A stretch of DNA of 64,000 bases from assembly GCF_029338515.1 (NCBI RefSeq), contig NZ_CP119988.1:3968001-4032000 (forward strand), read 5' to 3'. Of the stretch, positions 8,928 through 17,560 are shown piece by piece. The position numbers were made by a program, and so were the translations under genes. The notes under the pieces were generated by a model. The model was not told the DNA's origin. It saw nothing but the letters and a program-made list of their open reading frames with translations, and did no database searches. Every line of letters starts with the position of its first letter. The stretch's first letter is position 1. The DNA comes from Haloglomus litoreum (lineage in GTDB: Archaea; Halobacteriota; Halobacteria; Halobacteriales; Haloarculaceae).

Positions 8928-9185
8928 TCAGAACTGCGGGCCGCGGACGTCGTTCCGGGTGGAACGGCCGTCGGTGCGGCGCCGCATCCGGAACCACTTC
9001 GCGATGCCGAACACGCCGCCGGTCAGGCTGAGACCGACCAGCAACGGCCCCAGCGTGTTCGCCGGCAGCGTCGTGTAGATGTACGACCCCGCCCCCAGTC
9101 CGAACAGCGCCACCGCCATCGTGACGACGACGATGAACGCGTCGAGTGCTCGCCCCATACACGGACCGAGTGAGGGCACGGCCAT
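8928..9185 (-). CDS. Small membrane protein, two helices
   Basis: A protein of 85 residues (76 if the second Met at 9158 is used) with two hydrophobic segments (AFIVVVTMAVALFGLGAGSYI and LGPLLVGLSLTGGVFGIAKW) and a basic, arginine-rich tail. A TTTAAA box at 9213-9218 on this strand places transcription start within a few bases of ATG 9185, which supports the longer, leaderless form. The function is unknown. Confidence 0.65.
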   Translation of the reverse strand: MAVPSLGPCMGRALDAFIVVVTMAVALFGLGAGSYIYTTLPANTLGPLLVGLSLTGGVFGIAKWFRMRRRTDGRSTRNDVRGPQF

Positions 9186-9212
9186 GCTGGTTCTGCCGGG
9201 TATACGGACCGG

Positions 9213-9218
9213 TTTAAA
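9213..9218 (-). promoter_or_regulatory. TATA box for the small membrane protein gene
   Basis: TTTAAA, palindromic, in otherwise GC-rich DNA, centred 30 bp upstream of ATG 9185. The spacing fits an archaeal TATA box driving a leaderless transcript. Confidence 0.55.
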
Positions 9219-9259
9219 TCAGATGCCGGCCGGCCTTCCCGCTCGACCGCGTCCGGCGC

Positions 9260-10120
9260 TCAGCCGTCCCCGTCCGGCAGGTCGTCGACCGCGTCGCCGA
9301 GGTCGAACCCGTCGTCGTCCATCGTGTCGTCGTCTCCCTCACTGTCGGCCCGTGGCGCGTCGGGCGCCTCCGGCGTCGGGGTTGTGGGCCCGCTCTCGAC
9401 TCCCTCGTCGCCCCCCTCGCCGGGGGCCCCGAGCAGCGGCTCGTCCGGGCGCGGCAGGTCGTACGTGTCCCGGACCGTGTCGGCCACCATCCCGTCCTTC
9501 TCGACGACGAGGTAGACGACGACGTAGGGGCCGTCGGGGTCGAGGACGAACGCCTCGAACGGCGGGTCCTCGCCCTGTGCGAGCCGGTCGACCAGCGGGT
9601 CCAGCGGCTTCACGCCGTCGCGGAACTCGGAGAACAGGTCGCGCTGCCCGGGCTGGTCGGCGAACGTGTAGACGACCCCGGCGGGGTCGCCGTCGGTGGT
9701 GTAGGTCACCCGCGAGTTCATCGCCTGTCCCTCGCGGCGGGCGGTCTCCCAGCAGGACTGCGCGGCCTCGAACACGGGGTCCGCGTGCGGGACGAACGCG
9801 AACAGCGAGCCCTCCAGCACGTCGAGCGATTCCAGGCGGGGCTCGTCGCCGGTCCAGTCGAACGCGGCGTCGACGCGGTAGCCCGGCCGGAGCCCGCGGA
9901 CCCGCTCGTCGAGGGCGCCGTGGCCCTCGTGGGGCACGTACGTCGGGTCACCCGCAGGGTCGATGAACAGCCACTCCGCGCGGTCGCGCGTGCTCTCGAG
10001 GACGCGGTACGGCCCGTCGAGCAGTGGCTCGTCGGTGTCCTCCGGCTCGTCCGTCGACACCGGTCGCTCCCCGGCCCCGGCGGGCTCGTCGGGCGCGTCC
10101 GGCACGCTCGGTTCCGTCAC
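9260..10120 (-). CDS. Haloarchaeal protein of unknown function, acidic
   Basis: A soluble 286-residue protein. A Pro/Glu/Asp-rich N-terminus is followed by a small beta-rich domain starting YRVLESTRDRAEWLFIDP and a second domain containing SCWETARREGQAMNSRVTY, a haloarchaeal arrangement I have seen before but cannot name for certain. The C-terminal 70 residues are low-complexity and acidic. I chose GTG 10120; longer in-frame readings run into the repeat locus and encode Ser/Arg/Pro-rich non-protein-like sequence. No signal peptide or membrane helix is seen. Confidence 0.8.
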   Translation of the reverse strand: MTEPSVPDAPDEPAGAGERPVSTDEPEDTDEPLLDGPYRVLESTRDRAEWLFIDPAGDPTYVPHEGHGALDERVRGLRPGYRVDAAFDWTGDEPRLESLDVLEGSLFAFVPHADPVFEAAQSCWETARREGQAMNSRVTYTTDGDPAGVVYTFADQPGQRDLFSEFRDGVKPLDPLVDRLAQGEDPPFEAFVLDPDGPYVVVYLVVEKDGMVADTVRDTYDLPRPDEPLLGAPGEGGDEGVESGPTTPTPEAPDAPRADSEGDDDTMDDDGFDLGDAVDDLPDGDG

Positions 10121-10235
10121 TGCGCTGTCCTTGGTGCCGGGTGGACAAAGGCGCCCCGGGTTGGGGCCGCTGGGTGTTGGGGTGGGATTCGTGGGGGCTG
10201 CCGCGAGAGAACGGGCGTAGGAAGTCCCCTCCTGC

Positions 10236-10345
10236 TCTCTCTGCGACCGCGACAGCCACGACGGAACCGTGTCGAAAGCCCCCGCACGCTCTCCCTGCGA
10301 CGACAACCGGAACAACGGAACCCTGTCGAAAGCCCCCGCACGCTC
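10236..10345 (+). repeat. Two tandem copies of a ~55-bp unit
   Basis: Unit one ends at 10290 and unit two at 10345; both finish with the same 21-bp run that starts GTCGAAAGCCCC. The copies differ by a few substitutions and small indels. The repeated part is the 5' clamp and first arm of the hairpin element, so this looks like a partial duplication of one element. Confidence 0.7.
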
Positions 10346-10439
10346 GACCGTCCGGGGCTCGTTGCGCTCCTCGGGTTCGCTTCGCTCACCCTGCGGTGCT
10401 TACGTCGCCCGGGACGGATCGAGGCGGGCGGCCCCTTTC
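10328..10439 (+). repeat. Structured intergenic repeat, copy 1
   Basis: A 112-bp hairpin-forming unit. Clamp GAAAG (10328-10332) pairs with CTTTC (10435-10439). C-rich strands face each other as an internal loop. The variable stem CTCGACCGTCC (10343-10353) pairs with GGACGGATCGAG (10412-10423) with one bulged base. The head between them reads GCTCGTTGCGCTCCTCGG, then CCTGCGGTGCTTACGTCG, and is nearly the same in all copies. Confidence 0.8.
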
Positions 10440-10480
10440 AGTCCCGCCCTGTTGCCTGTCGCACTGGCCGTTCGTGCGTG

Positions 10481-10593
10481 GTGGTTCCAGGGGAGTGCTC
10501 GTGGCCCCACACCTCCCCGCGCTCGCGCTGGGGTGTTCCGGCACGCTCGCTATCGCTCGCGGCCTTCACAGCACGAGCGCGAGCGCGCTTCCT
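10481..10593 (+). repeat. Second repeat module, shared with locus B
   Basis: About 113 bp beginning GTGGTTCCAGGGGAGTGCT and ending GAGCGCGCTTCCT. The copy at 17561-17672 is close to identical over the first 85 bp. It always follows a hairpin element on the same strand in this window. Confidence 0.7.
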
Positions 10594-10931
10594 ACCTTCG
10601 GAACCGGCCAGCCGAACAACCGCCACCCGGCCGGGAGAGCGGGGCGCCGGAGGCGCCCCGAGCGAGCGGTGGCGGAGCCACCGCGAGCCGCGTGGCCGAG
10701 CGGCTTGCCCGCGAGGCCCGCGCGACCTGGGGAAGGGCAGGGCCACAGCGCCCGTGGAACAGCCGAACCCTGGCGGACTCGAAGGCCGAGAGCGCGAGGG
10801 CTTCGTAGGCGTCGCCGCAGTCAGATAGCGTGTTAGGGCCCCGATTCTCGAAGATGCCGAATTATGTGTTATATGTAGGTATTGGTAGAAAATGCGCAAA
10901 TAAATAACGAAATTTCTATATATCCAATCAA

Positions 10932-11426
10932 CTACGTCAACGAGATGCTCTCCACGACGTTCTCGTGGTAGGCGTCCCAGACGTCGATGCGTTCGATCTC
11001 CCAGTCGATGGGGCCCGCGTCCCGTCCGCGCAGTTGGCCGGCGTCGCCGCCACGCGCGATGGTCACGTGCGGTTCGTACTCGTCGCCCTCCAGCACCTGG
11101 CCGAACGGGTCGACGATGTCACAGCAGGCCTCGTGGACGGCCATCAGGCCGGGGGAGTGGACGTCGAGGTAGGCGACCGGCGCCTGCCCGCTGGGTGGGG
11201 CCTCGAACGTGTCCACGCCCTCGACGCGGGCCGGAATCGGCCCCGTCCCCTCCAGCAGGTCCCGGACCTCGCCGATGAGCCGGCGGTAGTCCTCGGCCTC
11301 GCCGAGGCGCTTCAGGACCATCGTGTGGTGCTCCCGGGGCTCGGCGGTCAGGCACTCGGTCGCGAGGCCGGCGGCGAGCCGGGCGACGTCGGAGGGGACG
11401 GGCACGTTGAGGCTGTACGCGGGCAC
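10932..11426 (-). CDS. 2H phosphoesterase-like protein (2'-5' RNA ligase family)
   Basis: A 164-residue protein with two HxT motifs spaced like those of 2H phosphoesterases: HHTMVL near residue 33 and HVTIARG near residue 119. The fold should hydrolyse cyclic phosphate or 2'-5' linkages in nucleotides or RNA ends. It is clearly separate from the ThpR-type protein at 7032, with a different N-terminus (YSLNVPVP). The GTG start at 11426 follows from the frame. Downstream lies repeat locus A. Confidence 0.8.
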   Translation of the reverse strand: MPAYSLNVPVPSDVARLAAGLATECLTAEPREHHTMVLKRLGEAEDYRRLIGEVRDLLEGTGPIPARVEGVDTFEAPPSGQAPVAYLDVHSPGLMAVHEACCDIVDPFGQVLEGDEYEPHVTIARGGDAGQLRGRDAGPIDWEIERIDVWDAYHENVVESISLT

Positions 11427-11561
11427 TGACGACTGCTACGCGACAGGGCGAAAAGAGCGTGTCGAGAGGTGGCCGGGGCCGAAGCGGGCTCCGGCGGTGA
11501 TCGTCGGGAGCAGGCAGCGTGGAGGAGTGTCGTGCCGGGCGATACGTCCGACCGGGCGGCG

Positions 11562-11756
11562 TCAGATGTAATCGAGGAAGTAGAGGATGATGAGGACGAT
11601 GATGATGAGGCCGATGAGGTTGGTCAGCGGCCCGAGAAGCGGGGCCAGCGCGAACTCTATGAGGTCGAACGCGAGGTTGATCACGATGTAGACGATGACC
11701 AGGACGAGGATGATCTTCAGCAGATCCTCCACGTCGAGCGCGGCTCTATCGAGCAT
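11562..11756 (-). CDS. Small membrane protein, two helices
   Basis: A 64-residue protein made almost wholly of two membrane segments (LLKIILVLVIVYIVINLAF and LIGLIIIVLIILYFLDYI) after a short acidic N-terminus (MLDRAALDVED). It resembles the small DUF7554-type haloarchaeal proteins, a comparison I hold loosely. ATG 11756 gives the compact form; longer readings in frame are Arg-rich and spurious. Confidence 0.7.
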   Translation of the reverse strand: MLDRAALDVEDLLKIILVLVIVYIVINLAFDLIEFALAPLLGPLTNLIGLIIIVLIILYFLDYI

Positions 11757-11883
11757 GACGCCTGTCGATGTGCCCCGGCGCCGCAAAAGCGTGCTGGCCA
11801 CATATACTGGTGTGAGGAACGTCCACACCCGACGAGCCGGACGAGCCGGTGTAGCCGGGCTGACGGCCACCCGACGAGTCGGG

Positions 11884-12063
11884 CTACCCGTCGCGCCGGA
11901 GGACCAACAGGACGACGCTCGCGACGACGACGGCGGTGACCAGCGGCGTGAAGGGGCCGAGCGCGACGTCCAGCACCCACGCACCGAGCCACAGCAGCCC
12001 CAGTACCATCGCCACGGCCACGGCGAACCCGGCCAGCCGCGACCCCAGCGACCTGTCGTCCAT
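11884..12063 (-). CDS. Small membrane protein, two helices
   Basis: A 59-residue protein with two hydrophobic segments (LAGFAVAVAMVLGLLWLGAWV and PLVTAVVVASVVLLVL), a short N-terminus MDDRSLGS and an RRDG end. ATG 12063 lies divergently 149 bp from the secreted protein gene at 12212. The function is unknown. Confidence 0.65.
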   Translation of the reverse strand: MDDRSLGSRLAGFAVAVAMVLGLLWLGAWVLDVALGPFTPLVTAVVVASVVLLVLRRDG

Positions 12064-12211
12064 GGGCTCGGTTCGGGAGCGGCCCGCAAAAGGCCGGTGG
12101 CCCCCGGCGGCGGACGGACCCCCAGCTGGGCCGGCCGACCGCGCGTGATGCCCTGTGGCGGCCGAGCGGAACGCCGACGGGCTTAACCCGGAGGCGACGA
12201 ACCTCCGGGCG

Positions 12212-13075
12212 ATGAGGAGGGACTGGCGTGCGGTCCTGGCCGCGTGCATGCTCCTGAGCGCGAGTCTGGCTGCCGTGCCCGCCGGCGCGGTCCACGACAC
12301 GGACCGGCAGTTCACCGTGGACCTCGCCGAGAACGGCACCGCGACGGTCACGTTCGAGCGCCGGTACAACCTCTCGGTGGCGGCCGAGCGGGACCGGTTC
12401 CGGACGCTCGCGAACAACACGACGGCGCTGGAGCAGCGGCGGGCGGCGTTCGGCGCCCAGCTGCGCGCCGAGGCCGCCAACGGGAGCCAGCGGACCGCCC
12501 GCGAGATGCGCATCGAGAACGTCACCGTCGCGAGCCGCGAGGTGAACGGCACCGGCGTCGTCGAGTACCGCGCGCGCTGGGTCGCACTCGCCGGGATCTA
12601 CGGCGCGCAGGTGGTCGTCAACGAGCCGTTCTCGACGAGCTTCGACCCGAACGCGACGCTCGTGGTGCGAGGGCCGGACGGCTACGTTCGCGAGCAGGTG
12701 AGCCCCCCGCCCGCCATCGCCCGCGCCAACGTCGCGTTCTGGGGTGCCGACACGGACCTCGATGGGTTCTCCGCGCGGTTCGTCGACCCCGACGCGACCA
12801 CCGCCGGCGGGGACGACGATGGCGACGGTGACGGCGAGTCGACGCCGCCGCCGGAACCCAGCGGCGTCGGCCGGGTCGTCGGGGCGGCCGGGTTCGCGCT
12901 GGTGCCGGCGCTGCTCGTCCTCCTCGGGGCGCGGCGGCGCGACCTGCTCGAAGACCCCGGGAGCGGTGCCGACGGGGACGGGGCCAGTCGCGCCGGGGCG
13001 GAGAGCGAGCGCGGCGACGGGGCCAGCGGAGGCGACGGGAGTGGCGACGACGCCGACAGCGAGCGCGGCGGGTAG
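12212..13075 (+). CDS. Secreted, C-terminally membrane-anchored protein (DUF7345-like)
   Basis: A 287-residue exported protein. It has a signal peptide ([21 protein letters not shown]), an extracytoplasmic domain starting [22 protein letters not shown], and a C-terminal membrane segment ([19 protein letters not shown]) followed by a basic RRR patch and a long acidic Gly/Ser/Asp tail. Domain and layout resemble haloarchaeal DUF7345 proteins as I remember them. Many N-x-T/S sites (NGT, NLS, NNT, NVT, NAT) suggest surface N-glycosylation. Start ATG 12212; a CTTAAC box 25-30 bp upstream fits a leaderless transcript, so the in-frame extension to 12155 is unlikely. Confidence 0.75.
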   Translation: MRRDWRAVLAACMLLSASLAAVPAGAVHDTDRQFTVDLAENGTATVTFERRYNLSVAAERDRFRTLANNTTALEQRRAAFGAQLRAEAANGSQRTAREMRIENVTVASREVNGTGVVEYRARWVALAGIYGAQVVVNEPFSTSFDPNATLVVRGPDGYVREQVSPPPAIARANVAFWGADTDLDGFSARFVDPDATTAGGDDDGDGDGESTPPPEPSGVGRVVGAAGFALVPALLVLLGARRRDLLEDPGSGADGDGASRAGAESERGDGASGGDGSGDDADSERGG

Positions 13076-13128
13076 CAGTTCCGCCCCGGTCACCGCCTCT
13101 TGAAGTACCCCCACGACCGAGGACCGGT

Positions 13129-13665
13129 ATGGCGAACTCGAACGCGAAGGGAGACCGCCGGGAGCGCGAACTCGTCAACCGGCTCGACGAGCGCGGCTTC
13201 GCGGTGATGCGGGCCCCCGCCTCGGGCAGCGCGACCGAGCGCGAACTCCCGGACGTGCTAGCGGGCGACGGCGATTCCTTCTACGCCATCGAGGCCAAAT
13301 CCTCCGCGGGCGACCCCATCTACCTCGACGGCCAGGAGATCGAGAACCTGGTCTACTTCGCGCAGAACTTCGGCGCCGCCCCCAAGGTGGGCGTGCGCTT
13401 CGACCGCGAGGACTGGTACTTCTTCCACCCCGCCGACCTCTACGTCACGGACGGGGGGAACTACCGCGTGAAGAAGGAGGTCGCACTCGCCGACGGCGAG
13501 GACATGGACGAGCTGACGGGCCACTCCGAACGGACCGGCCTCGACGACTACACCGACAGCGAGGACGAGGATGAGGACGAGGACGGGACCGGCGTCCGGG
13601 ACGTGCTGCTGGCGTTCGAGGGGGGCGCCATCACGCTGGAGGAGGCCGCGGCGATGCTGGAGTAG
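13129..13665 (+). CDS. hjc: Holliday junction resolvase Hjc
   Basis: Hjc cuts four-way DNA junctions during recombination and repair. The first 125 residues hold the archaeal resolvase nuclease fold, with [10 protein letters not shown] at the N-terminus, D42 in the ELPDVL motif and E55/K57 in AIEAKSS as the metal-binding catalytic set. It also has [16 protein letters not shown] and WYFF, typical of the family. A C-terminal extension of about 50 residues is very acidic ([10 protein letters not shown]) and ends in a small helix ([18 protein letters not shown]), giving 178 residues against about 130-150 for many archaeal Hjc proteins. Confidence 0.93.
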   Translation: MANSNAKGDRRERELVNRLDERGFAVMRAPASGSATERELPDVLAGDGDSFYAIEAKSSAGDPIYLDGQEIENLVYFAQNFGAAPKVGVRFDREDWYFFHPADLYVTDGGNYRVKKEVALADGEDMDELTGHSERTGLDDYTDSEDEDEDEDGTGVRDVLLAFEGGAITLEEAAAMLE

Positions 13666-13691
13666 AAGTGCAGGCCCCGGAACCACGAACT

Positions 13692-13698
13692 TCTATAT
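13692..13698 (+). promoter_or_regulatory. TATA box for the gene at 13721
   Basis: TCTATAT ends 22 bp before the GTG at 13721, the usual distance for a leaderless haloarchaeal transcript. It lies just behind the hjc stop. Confidence 0.5.
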
Positions 13699-13720
13699 CG
13701 CCCGCGCCGGTCGCTCCGCC

Positions 13721-14401
13721 GTGGCCGAACCGTCGCACCGTCGGAGCCGCCGCCGGGGAGCGCTGCTGGTGCTCTGCTCGCTCTGCCTCCTCGCCCAGCC
13801 GGTCGTCGGCAACGGGCCCGGGCCGGACCCACAGACCGTCTACAGCGGCGATCCGGTCGACCTCGAGACGGAGGCCGCCGAGGGGGAGCTGGCGCTCCAC
13901 CCCGCGGTCAACGGCGACTTCGTCATCACCGGCACGGTCCGGATGGCCGCGAACGGGAGCTTCGAGCGACCGGCCGCGAACGCGACCGCCAACCTCCGGG
14001 CGCTCCTCGACGCCGAGTTCCACTGGGACAGCACCAGCGAGCAGTACTACGCCATCGACGCCACGCTGACCGAGGGGACCTACCGGCTCACGGCCGAACG
14101 CGTCACGGCCCGGACGGTCGCCGAGGAACTGGCCGTGCCGGCCGACGAGGCTCCGGCACCGGCCGCCCGCGCCGCCCGCGCCGCGGACTACCGGGCGGTG
14201 GTCGACAGGGGTCGGACCGCACCCATCGACGACCGACCGACGCTCGTGGCGGCCGGCGGGGAGTACGTGTTCGTCACGCGCTCGGTGGAGCCGGCGCCGG
14301 ACCCGCTCCGGGTGGCGAAGCTCGGTGGCTACGCGCTGGCGGGTTCGGGCCTCGTCGCCGGTGCGCTGCTGCCCGTCCTGACGCGGCTGCGGCCCGACTG
14401 A
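13721..14401 (+). CDS. Secreted, membrane-anchored protein of unknown function
   Basis: A 226-residue protein with a basic N-terminus (SHRRSRRRG), a signal sequence (ALLVLCSLCLLAQPVVG), an extracytoplasmic beta-rich domain and a C-terminal membrane helix (LGGYALAGSGLVAGALLPVL) followed by RLRPD. The topology resembles the protein at 12212, but the domain looks different and I cannot name it. GTG 13721 was chosen because the TATA box at 13692-13698 fits it and the 50 upstream codons in frame are Arg/Ser-rich. Confidence 0.7.
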   Translation: MAEPSHRRSRRRGALLVLCSLCLLAQPVVGNGPGPDPQTVYSGDPVDLETEAAEGELALHPAVNGDFVITGTVRMAANGSFERPAANATANLRALLDAEFHWDSTSEQYYAIDATLTEGTYRLTAERVTARTVAEELAVPADEAPAPAARAARAADYRAVVDRGRTAPIDDRPTLVAAGGEYVFVTRSVEPAPDPLRVAKLGGYALAGSGLVAGALLPVLTRLRPD

Positions 14402-14463
14402 CTCCGGGGAACGACCGGTGGCCCGCCACCGCCAGCCCCGCCGCGGAAGGTGACCGGCGGCCA

Positions 14464-16134
14464 TCACTCCTGGTCGCGGAGGTGTCTGATCCGTTCGTCG
14501 ACCGAGCGGTGGGCGGCGTCGAGCAGGACGCGCCCGAAGAACAGGTCGTACGGGGCACGGATGACCCGCCATGTCGACCGTGCGGCGCCGTGGGCGGAAC
14601 CACCACCCGACAACCGGCCACCGCCGTCGGCCAGCGCGTCCCCGGCCCCCCGGGCCCGTTGCCCCTCCAGCCGCCGGAGCGCCCGGACCACCGCGCCGGT
14701 CCCGACGGCGGCCGCGGCGTGCTCGTCGGCGGCCCGCTCGGCGGCCGCGTAGTCGTAGAACGCCAGCAGCGCGTTCCGGCCGCCGAAGCCGAGCCCCGCG
14801 AGCGTGGCGACGGCGGCCGCGGTCAGGTCGCGGCTCCCGAGGTGGTACGCCTCGTGGGCGACGACCGCGCGGAGCTCGTCCGCCGCGAGCGCCTCGGCGA
14901 CGGGCCGCCCGACGAGGACGCCGCGCCACAGCCCGGCGACGGCCACCGGGCGGACGAGCGGCCGGTCGGTCGGGACCACGCGGACGGGGACCGGGAGCGG
15001 GTCGCTGGCCGCCTCGCTGGAGTCGAACCGGCCCCCTGCCGGCTCCGAGCGGGCCAGTGCGAGCAGCCGGCCGCCGACGCTTCCCCCGAGGTGTGCGGCC
15101 CAGCCGACGGCGAGCCACGCCAGCGGCGCCAGCAGCAGCAGCGTGAAGCCCGCGACAGCGAGGTCGTCGCCCAGCGCGCCCCGGAGGGTGGCCCGTCCGA
15201 GAACGGACGGGACGGTCTCTCCGAGGGGCGGGGCGCCGCCGAGCGGGACGCTCCCGCCGGCGACCACGGCGCGGAGGGCGAGCACAACGCTCCCCGCGAG
15301 GGCGAGCGTCAGCGCACCGTACCCGAGTGCAGCCAGGGCTCGGTACCGGCGCGCAACGGGCGTGAGCCGTGCGGCCCGGAACCGGCGGAGCGCGAGCCGG
15401 CAGTACGCCGGGAACAGTGCCCCGAGCGCCAGCGCGAGCGCGCCCACGAGGCCAACCGCGAGCGCGGGCGACCGGGCGTCGCGAAGGAGTGCGCCCGCGA
15501 CCAGCAGGTTCGTCGCTGCGACCAGCGGCGCGAGCAGCCCCGAGAGCGGCACGTCGAGCGCGGTCACGCGCCGGCCGGTCCCCGCGAGGAGGTACGCGCC
15601 CGCCCCGACCGCCGTCAGCACCGCGACGGGTGCGGCGGCGACCGCCGGCGGGACGGTCCCGCGCAGGGTCCCGAACAGCGCCAGCGCGGTCGCCGCGTAC
15701 GGGGCCAGCGCCGTCGCGGTCAGCCCGCGGTCGACGGTGCGGGCGCCCGGCGTCTCGGGGAGCGGGCCGACCAGCAGGTGCCCGACGGGGAGCAGCGTCA
15801 GGGCGACGCCGCCCCAGAGCGCCGGGAGGAAAGTCCACGGGGGCGCGTCGAGCGCGAGCGCCACGGCGACGGCCAGGAGGAGCAGCACGGCACCCGGGCC
15901 GTACTCCCCCGGAAGCGCGACGCTCACCCGGAGGTCGCCGGTGGTCGCGTCGAGTTCGGCAGTCGTCCGGTAGGGCCCCCGCCGGGCGACCCAGCGGCTC
16001 CCGGGTGCGGTGGGGGTGTCCGGGGCCTCGTCCCCGCCTCCGTCCTCGGCGTGGAAGCGCGCGTCGTCCTCGAACGCCGCTCGGACGAGCGCGGCGGGCC
16101 GGTCGAGCGTGCGGGTCTCACGGTAGGCCTCCAT
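14464..16134 (-). CDS. M48-family zinc metalloprotease, multi-pass membrane
   Basis: A 556-residue membrane peptidase. The zinc site HEAYH (427-431) and the third-ligand region AAERAADEHA (E466) match the M48/HtpX arrangement. Ten or so hydrophobic segments precede the active site, many more than HtpX has, and the first 80 residues form a soluble cap. The family works in membrane-protein quality control; the substrate is unknown. Start ATG 16134 (MEAYRETRTL) was preferred to an in-frame extension of nine residues. The gene is tail-to-tail with the secreted protein gene at 13721. Confidence 0.85.
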   Translation of the reverse strand: MEAYRETRTLDRPAALVRAAFEDDARFHAEDGGGDEAPDTPTAPGSRWVARRGPYRTTAELDATTGDLRVSVALPGEYGPGAVLLLLAVAVALALDAPPWTFLPALWGGVALTLLPVGHLLVGPLPETPGARTVDRGLTATALAPYAATALALFGTLRGTVPPAVAAAPVAVLTAVGAGAYLLAGTGRRVTALDVPLSGLLAPLVAATNLLVAGALLRDARSPALAVGLVGALALALGALFPAYCRLALRRFRAARLTPVARRYRALAALGYGALTLALAGSVVLALRAVVAGGSVPLGGAPPLGETVPSVLGRATLRGALGDDLAVAGFTLLLLAPLAWLAVGWAAHLGGSVGGRLLALARSEPAGGRFDSSEAASDPLPVPVRVVPTDRPLVRPVAVAGLWRGVLVGRPVAEALAADELRAVVAHEAYHLGSRDLTAAAVATLAGLGFGGRNALLAFYDYAAAERAADEHAAAAVGTGAVVRALRRLEGQRARGAGDALADGGGRLSGGGSAHGAARSTWRVIRAPYDLFFGRVLLDAAHRSVDERIRHLRDQE

Positions 16135-16194
16135 GGGTGGTCGGCGGGCAGGCGGCGGCACGCGGGAAACGACGGCTGGGGGCCGGGCGAAGCC

Positions 16195-16677
16195 TCAAGG
16201 CGGCGGGAGGAACCCGGGCATCCGCAGCAGCGCCTCGGTCATCGCCCCGCCGTCCTCGCCCGCGGTGGGCCGGCTGGCCTCGTCGGGGAGCAGCGCCAGC
16301 AACTGGGCCGTCGAGAGCAGGTAGACCGAGGGGTTCTCGGCGTCGACCATCTCCGCGTAGGCGAGGTAGACGACGCGCGACTCCGGTTCGAAGTTCGACC
16401 GGACGACGTCGTCCAGTCGCTCGGGCGGGCGGACGCGGCGCTGCCGGTTCTCGCCGCCGTCGTACACCTTGTACCGGCCCACGTCGACGTACTCGGGCGC
16501 CTCCAGCGGTCGACGGGAGAGCACCACGTAGTCCGAATGGCGCTCGTAGTTCCAGTGGACGCTCTCGCCGTCCAGCGGGTGCTCGAACGCCACCGCCTCG
16601 CGGACGGCGGGCGGGAGCGGGACGTACCGGTTCGCCCCGACCGTCTCCTGCACCGCCAGCGTCCAGTCCCGACTCAT
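16195..16677 (-). CDS. Conserved-looking soluble protein, function unknown
   Basis: A 160-residue protein with no signal peptide and no membrane helix. It starts MSRDWTLAVQETVGANRYVPLP and has a mixed alpha/beta pattern (HSDYVVLSRRPLEAPEYVDVG, RVVYLAYAEMVDAENPSVYLL). It is encoded 60 bp upstream of the M48 gene on the same strand and is probably co-transcribed with it. I do not recognise the family. Confidence 0.7.
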   Translation of the reverse strand: MSRDWTLAVQETVGANRYVPLPPAVREAVAFEHPLDGESVHWNYERHSDYVVLSRRPLEAPEYVDVGRYKVYDGGENRQRRVRPPERLDDVVRSNFEPESRVVYLAYAEMVDAENPSVYLLSTAQLLALLPDEASRPTAGEDGGAMTEALLRMPGFLPPP

Positions 16678-16719
16678 GTAATCACTTCCGCGCGTGCAAC
16701 ACCTGAACCTGCCGCGCTT

Positions 16720-16732
16720 GTCACGGTGTGAC
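16720..16732. promoter_or_regulatory. Palindrome in the divergent promoter region
   Basis: GTCAC-GGT-GTGAC, a 5-bp-arm palindrome midway between the divergent genes at 16677 and 16826. It has the size of a dimeric repressor site but may be chance. Confidence 0.25.
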
Positions 16733-16825
16733 TGGTTTCACGGGTGTAACTCTTTCCTCGGTGGTGGGGTGTTTTCCTGTTGGTGATTTGGTAGTTTGTT
16801 AGTGGGTCGGGGGCACAGGTGGGGT

Positions 16826-17296
16826 ATGGAGTTCACACATCTGGTGCGGGATGACGAGGCGGTCTCGCCGGTCATCGGCGTCATCCTGATGGTCGCGATC
16901 ACCGTGATTCTGGCCGCGGTCATCGGGACCTTCGTGCTCGGGCTGGGTGACGAGCTCTCCGCCACTTCTCCGCAGGCGACCTTCACGTTTGATTTCGAAG
17001 AGGCGTCTAGTCCGACGACGGACTGTAGCATTGCCTCGGCGACTAGCGGAGCCAACGGAAAGCTAACCGTGACACACGACGGGGGAGAGACTATCCCTGC
17101 CACTCAGCTCTCGGTGACTGCCGGCGGCACGAAGACTGTTCTCACCTCCTGCGGATTCGGGTCTGGATCGGATGTCTCGTCTGGCTCGACGTTCACTACG
17201 GAGGTCAACTCCGCCGACACTGTCCGTGTCGTCTGGGAGTCCTCGAACGGCGGTGACACGGCAACCCTCGGTAAGTGGACCGGACCGGACGCCTGA
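16826..17296 (+). CDS. Type IV pilin-like protein
   Basis: A 156-residue prepilin-like protein. The N-terminus MEFTHLVRDDEAVSPVIGVIL followed by VAITVILAAVIGTFVLGLG is the archaeal type IV pilin N-terminal domain: a short charged leader, a SPVIGV core and a long hydrophobic helix that packs in the pilus after processing by the prepilin peptidase. The rest is a Ser/Thr/Gly-rich surface domain with three cysteines (TDCSIAS, TSCGFG), the first and second possibly disulfide-bonded. Start ATG 16826. No assembly ATPase or membrane-platform gene is adjacent, so this is an orphan pilin. Its codon use is less GC-rich than its neighbours'. Confidence 0.85.
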   Translation: MEFTHLVRDDEAVSPVIGVILMVAITVILAAVIGTFVLGLGDELSATSPQATFTFDFEEASSPTTDCSIASATSGANGKLTVTHDGGETIPATQLSVTAGGTKTVLTSCGFGSGSDVSSGSTFTTEVNSADTVRVVWESSNGGDTATLGKWTGPDA

Positions 17297-17407
17297 ACCA
17301 CGCCACTAATCAACGGCAATAGTTCAATTCAGTCGATTATTTTATATTTATTTTCTCTATTATAATTCAAATGCCACATTTCACTTCGAGACGAGGTAAG
17401 TGACTAC

Positions 17408-17517
17408 GAAGCCCTCGCGCTCTCGACCACTCCGGGACTCGCTGCGCTCCTCGGCCTCACTGCGTTCGGCCTGCGGTGCTTACGTCGTCTGGGAGGGTTC
17501 GAGAGCGCTCGCCCTTC
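17408..17517 (+). repeat. Structured intergenic repeat, copy 2
   Basis: Clamp GAAG (17408-17411) pairs with CTTC (17514-17517). The variable stem GCGCTCTCGA (17417-17426) pairs perfectly with TCGAGAGCGC (17499-17508). The head carries CTCGCTGCGCTCCTCGG and CCTGCGGTGCTTACGTCG. The stem sequence differs from copy 1, but pairing is kept. Confidence 0.82.
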
Positions 17518-17560
17518 GAGTCCGCCAGGGGGCTGTGTTTCGGGTCGAGCGAGGCGCCTG

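Larger units (their letters stand above)
10121..10931. other. Repeat locus A: 811-bp intergenic region with structured repeats
   Basis: No gene is supported here. Open frames across it translate to Ser/Arg/Pro-rich sequence containing peptides such as SLRSACGAYV that recur at the other repeat loci and are readings of the repeat itself. The locus holds a 55-bp tandem duplication, one full hairpin element (10328-10439), a GTGGTTCCAG module shared with locus B, and at about 10785-10806 a collapsed remnant of an inverted second element. The last 70 bp (10855-10925) are AT-rich and lie just past the 3' end of the 2H phosphoesterase gene. Confidence 0.7.

Noticed and set aside
10024-10836. Plus-strand open frames of 179-347 codons across repeat locus A
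   Set aside because: They read through the structured repeat and give the peptide style SLRSPCGAYV that recurs at the other repeat loci; no start signal or domain.
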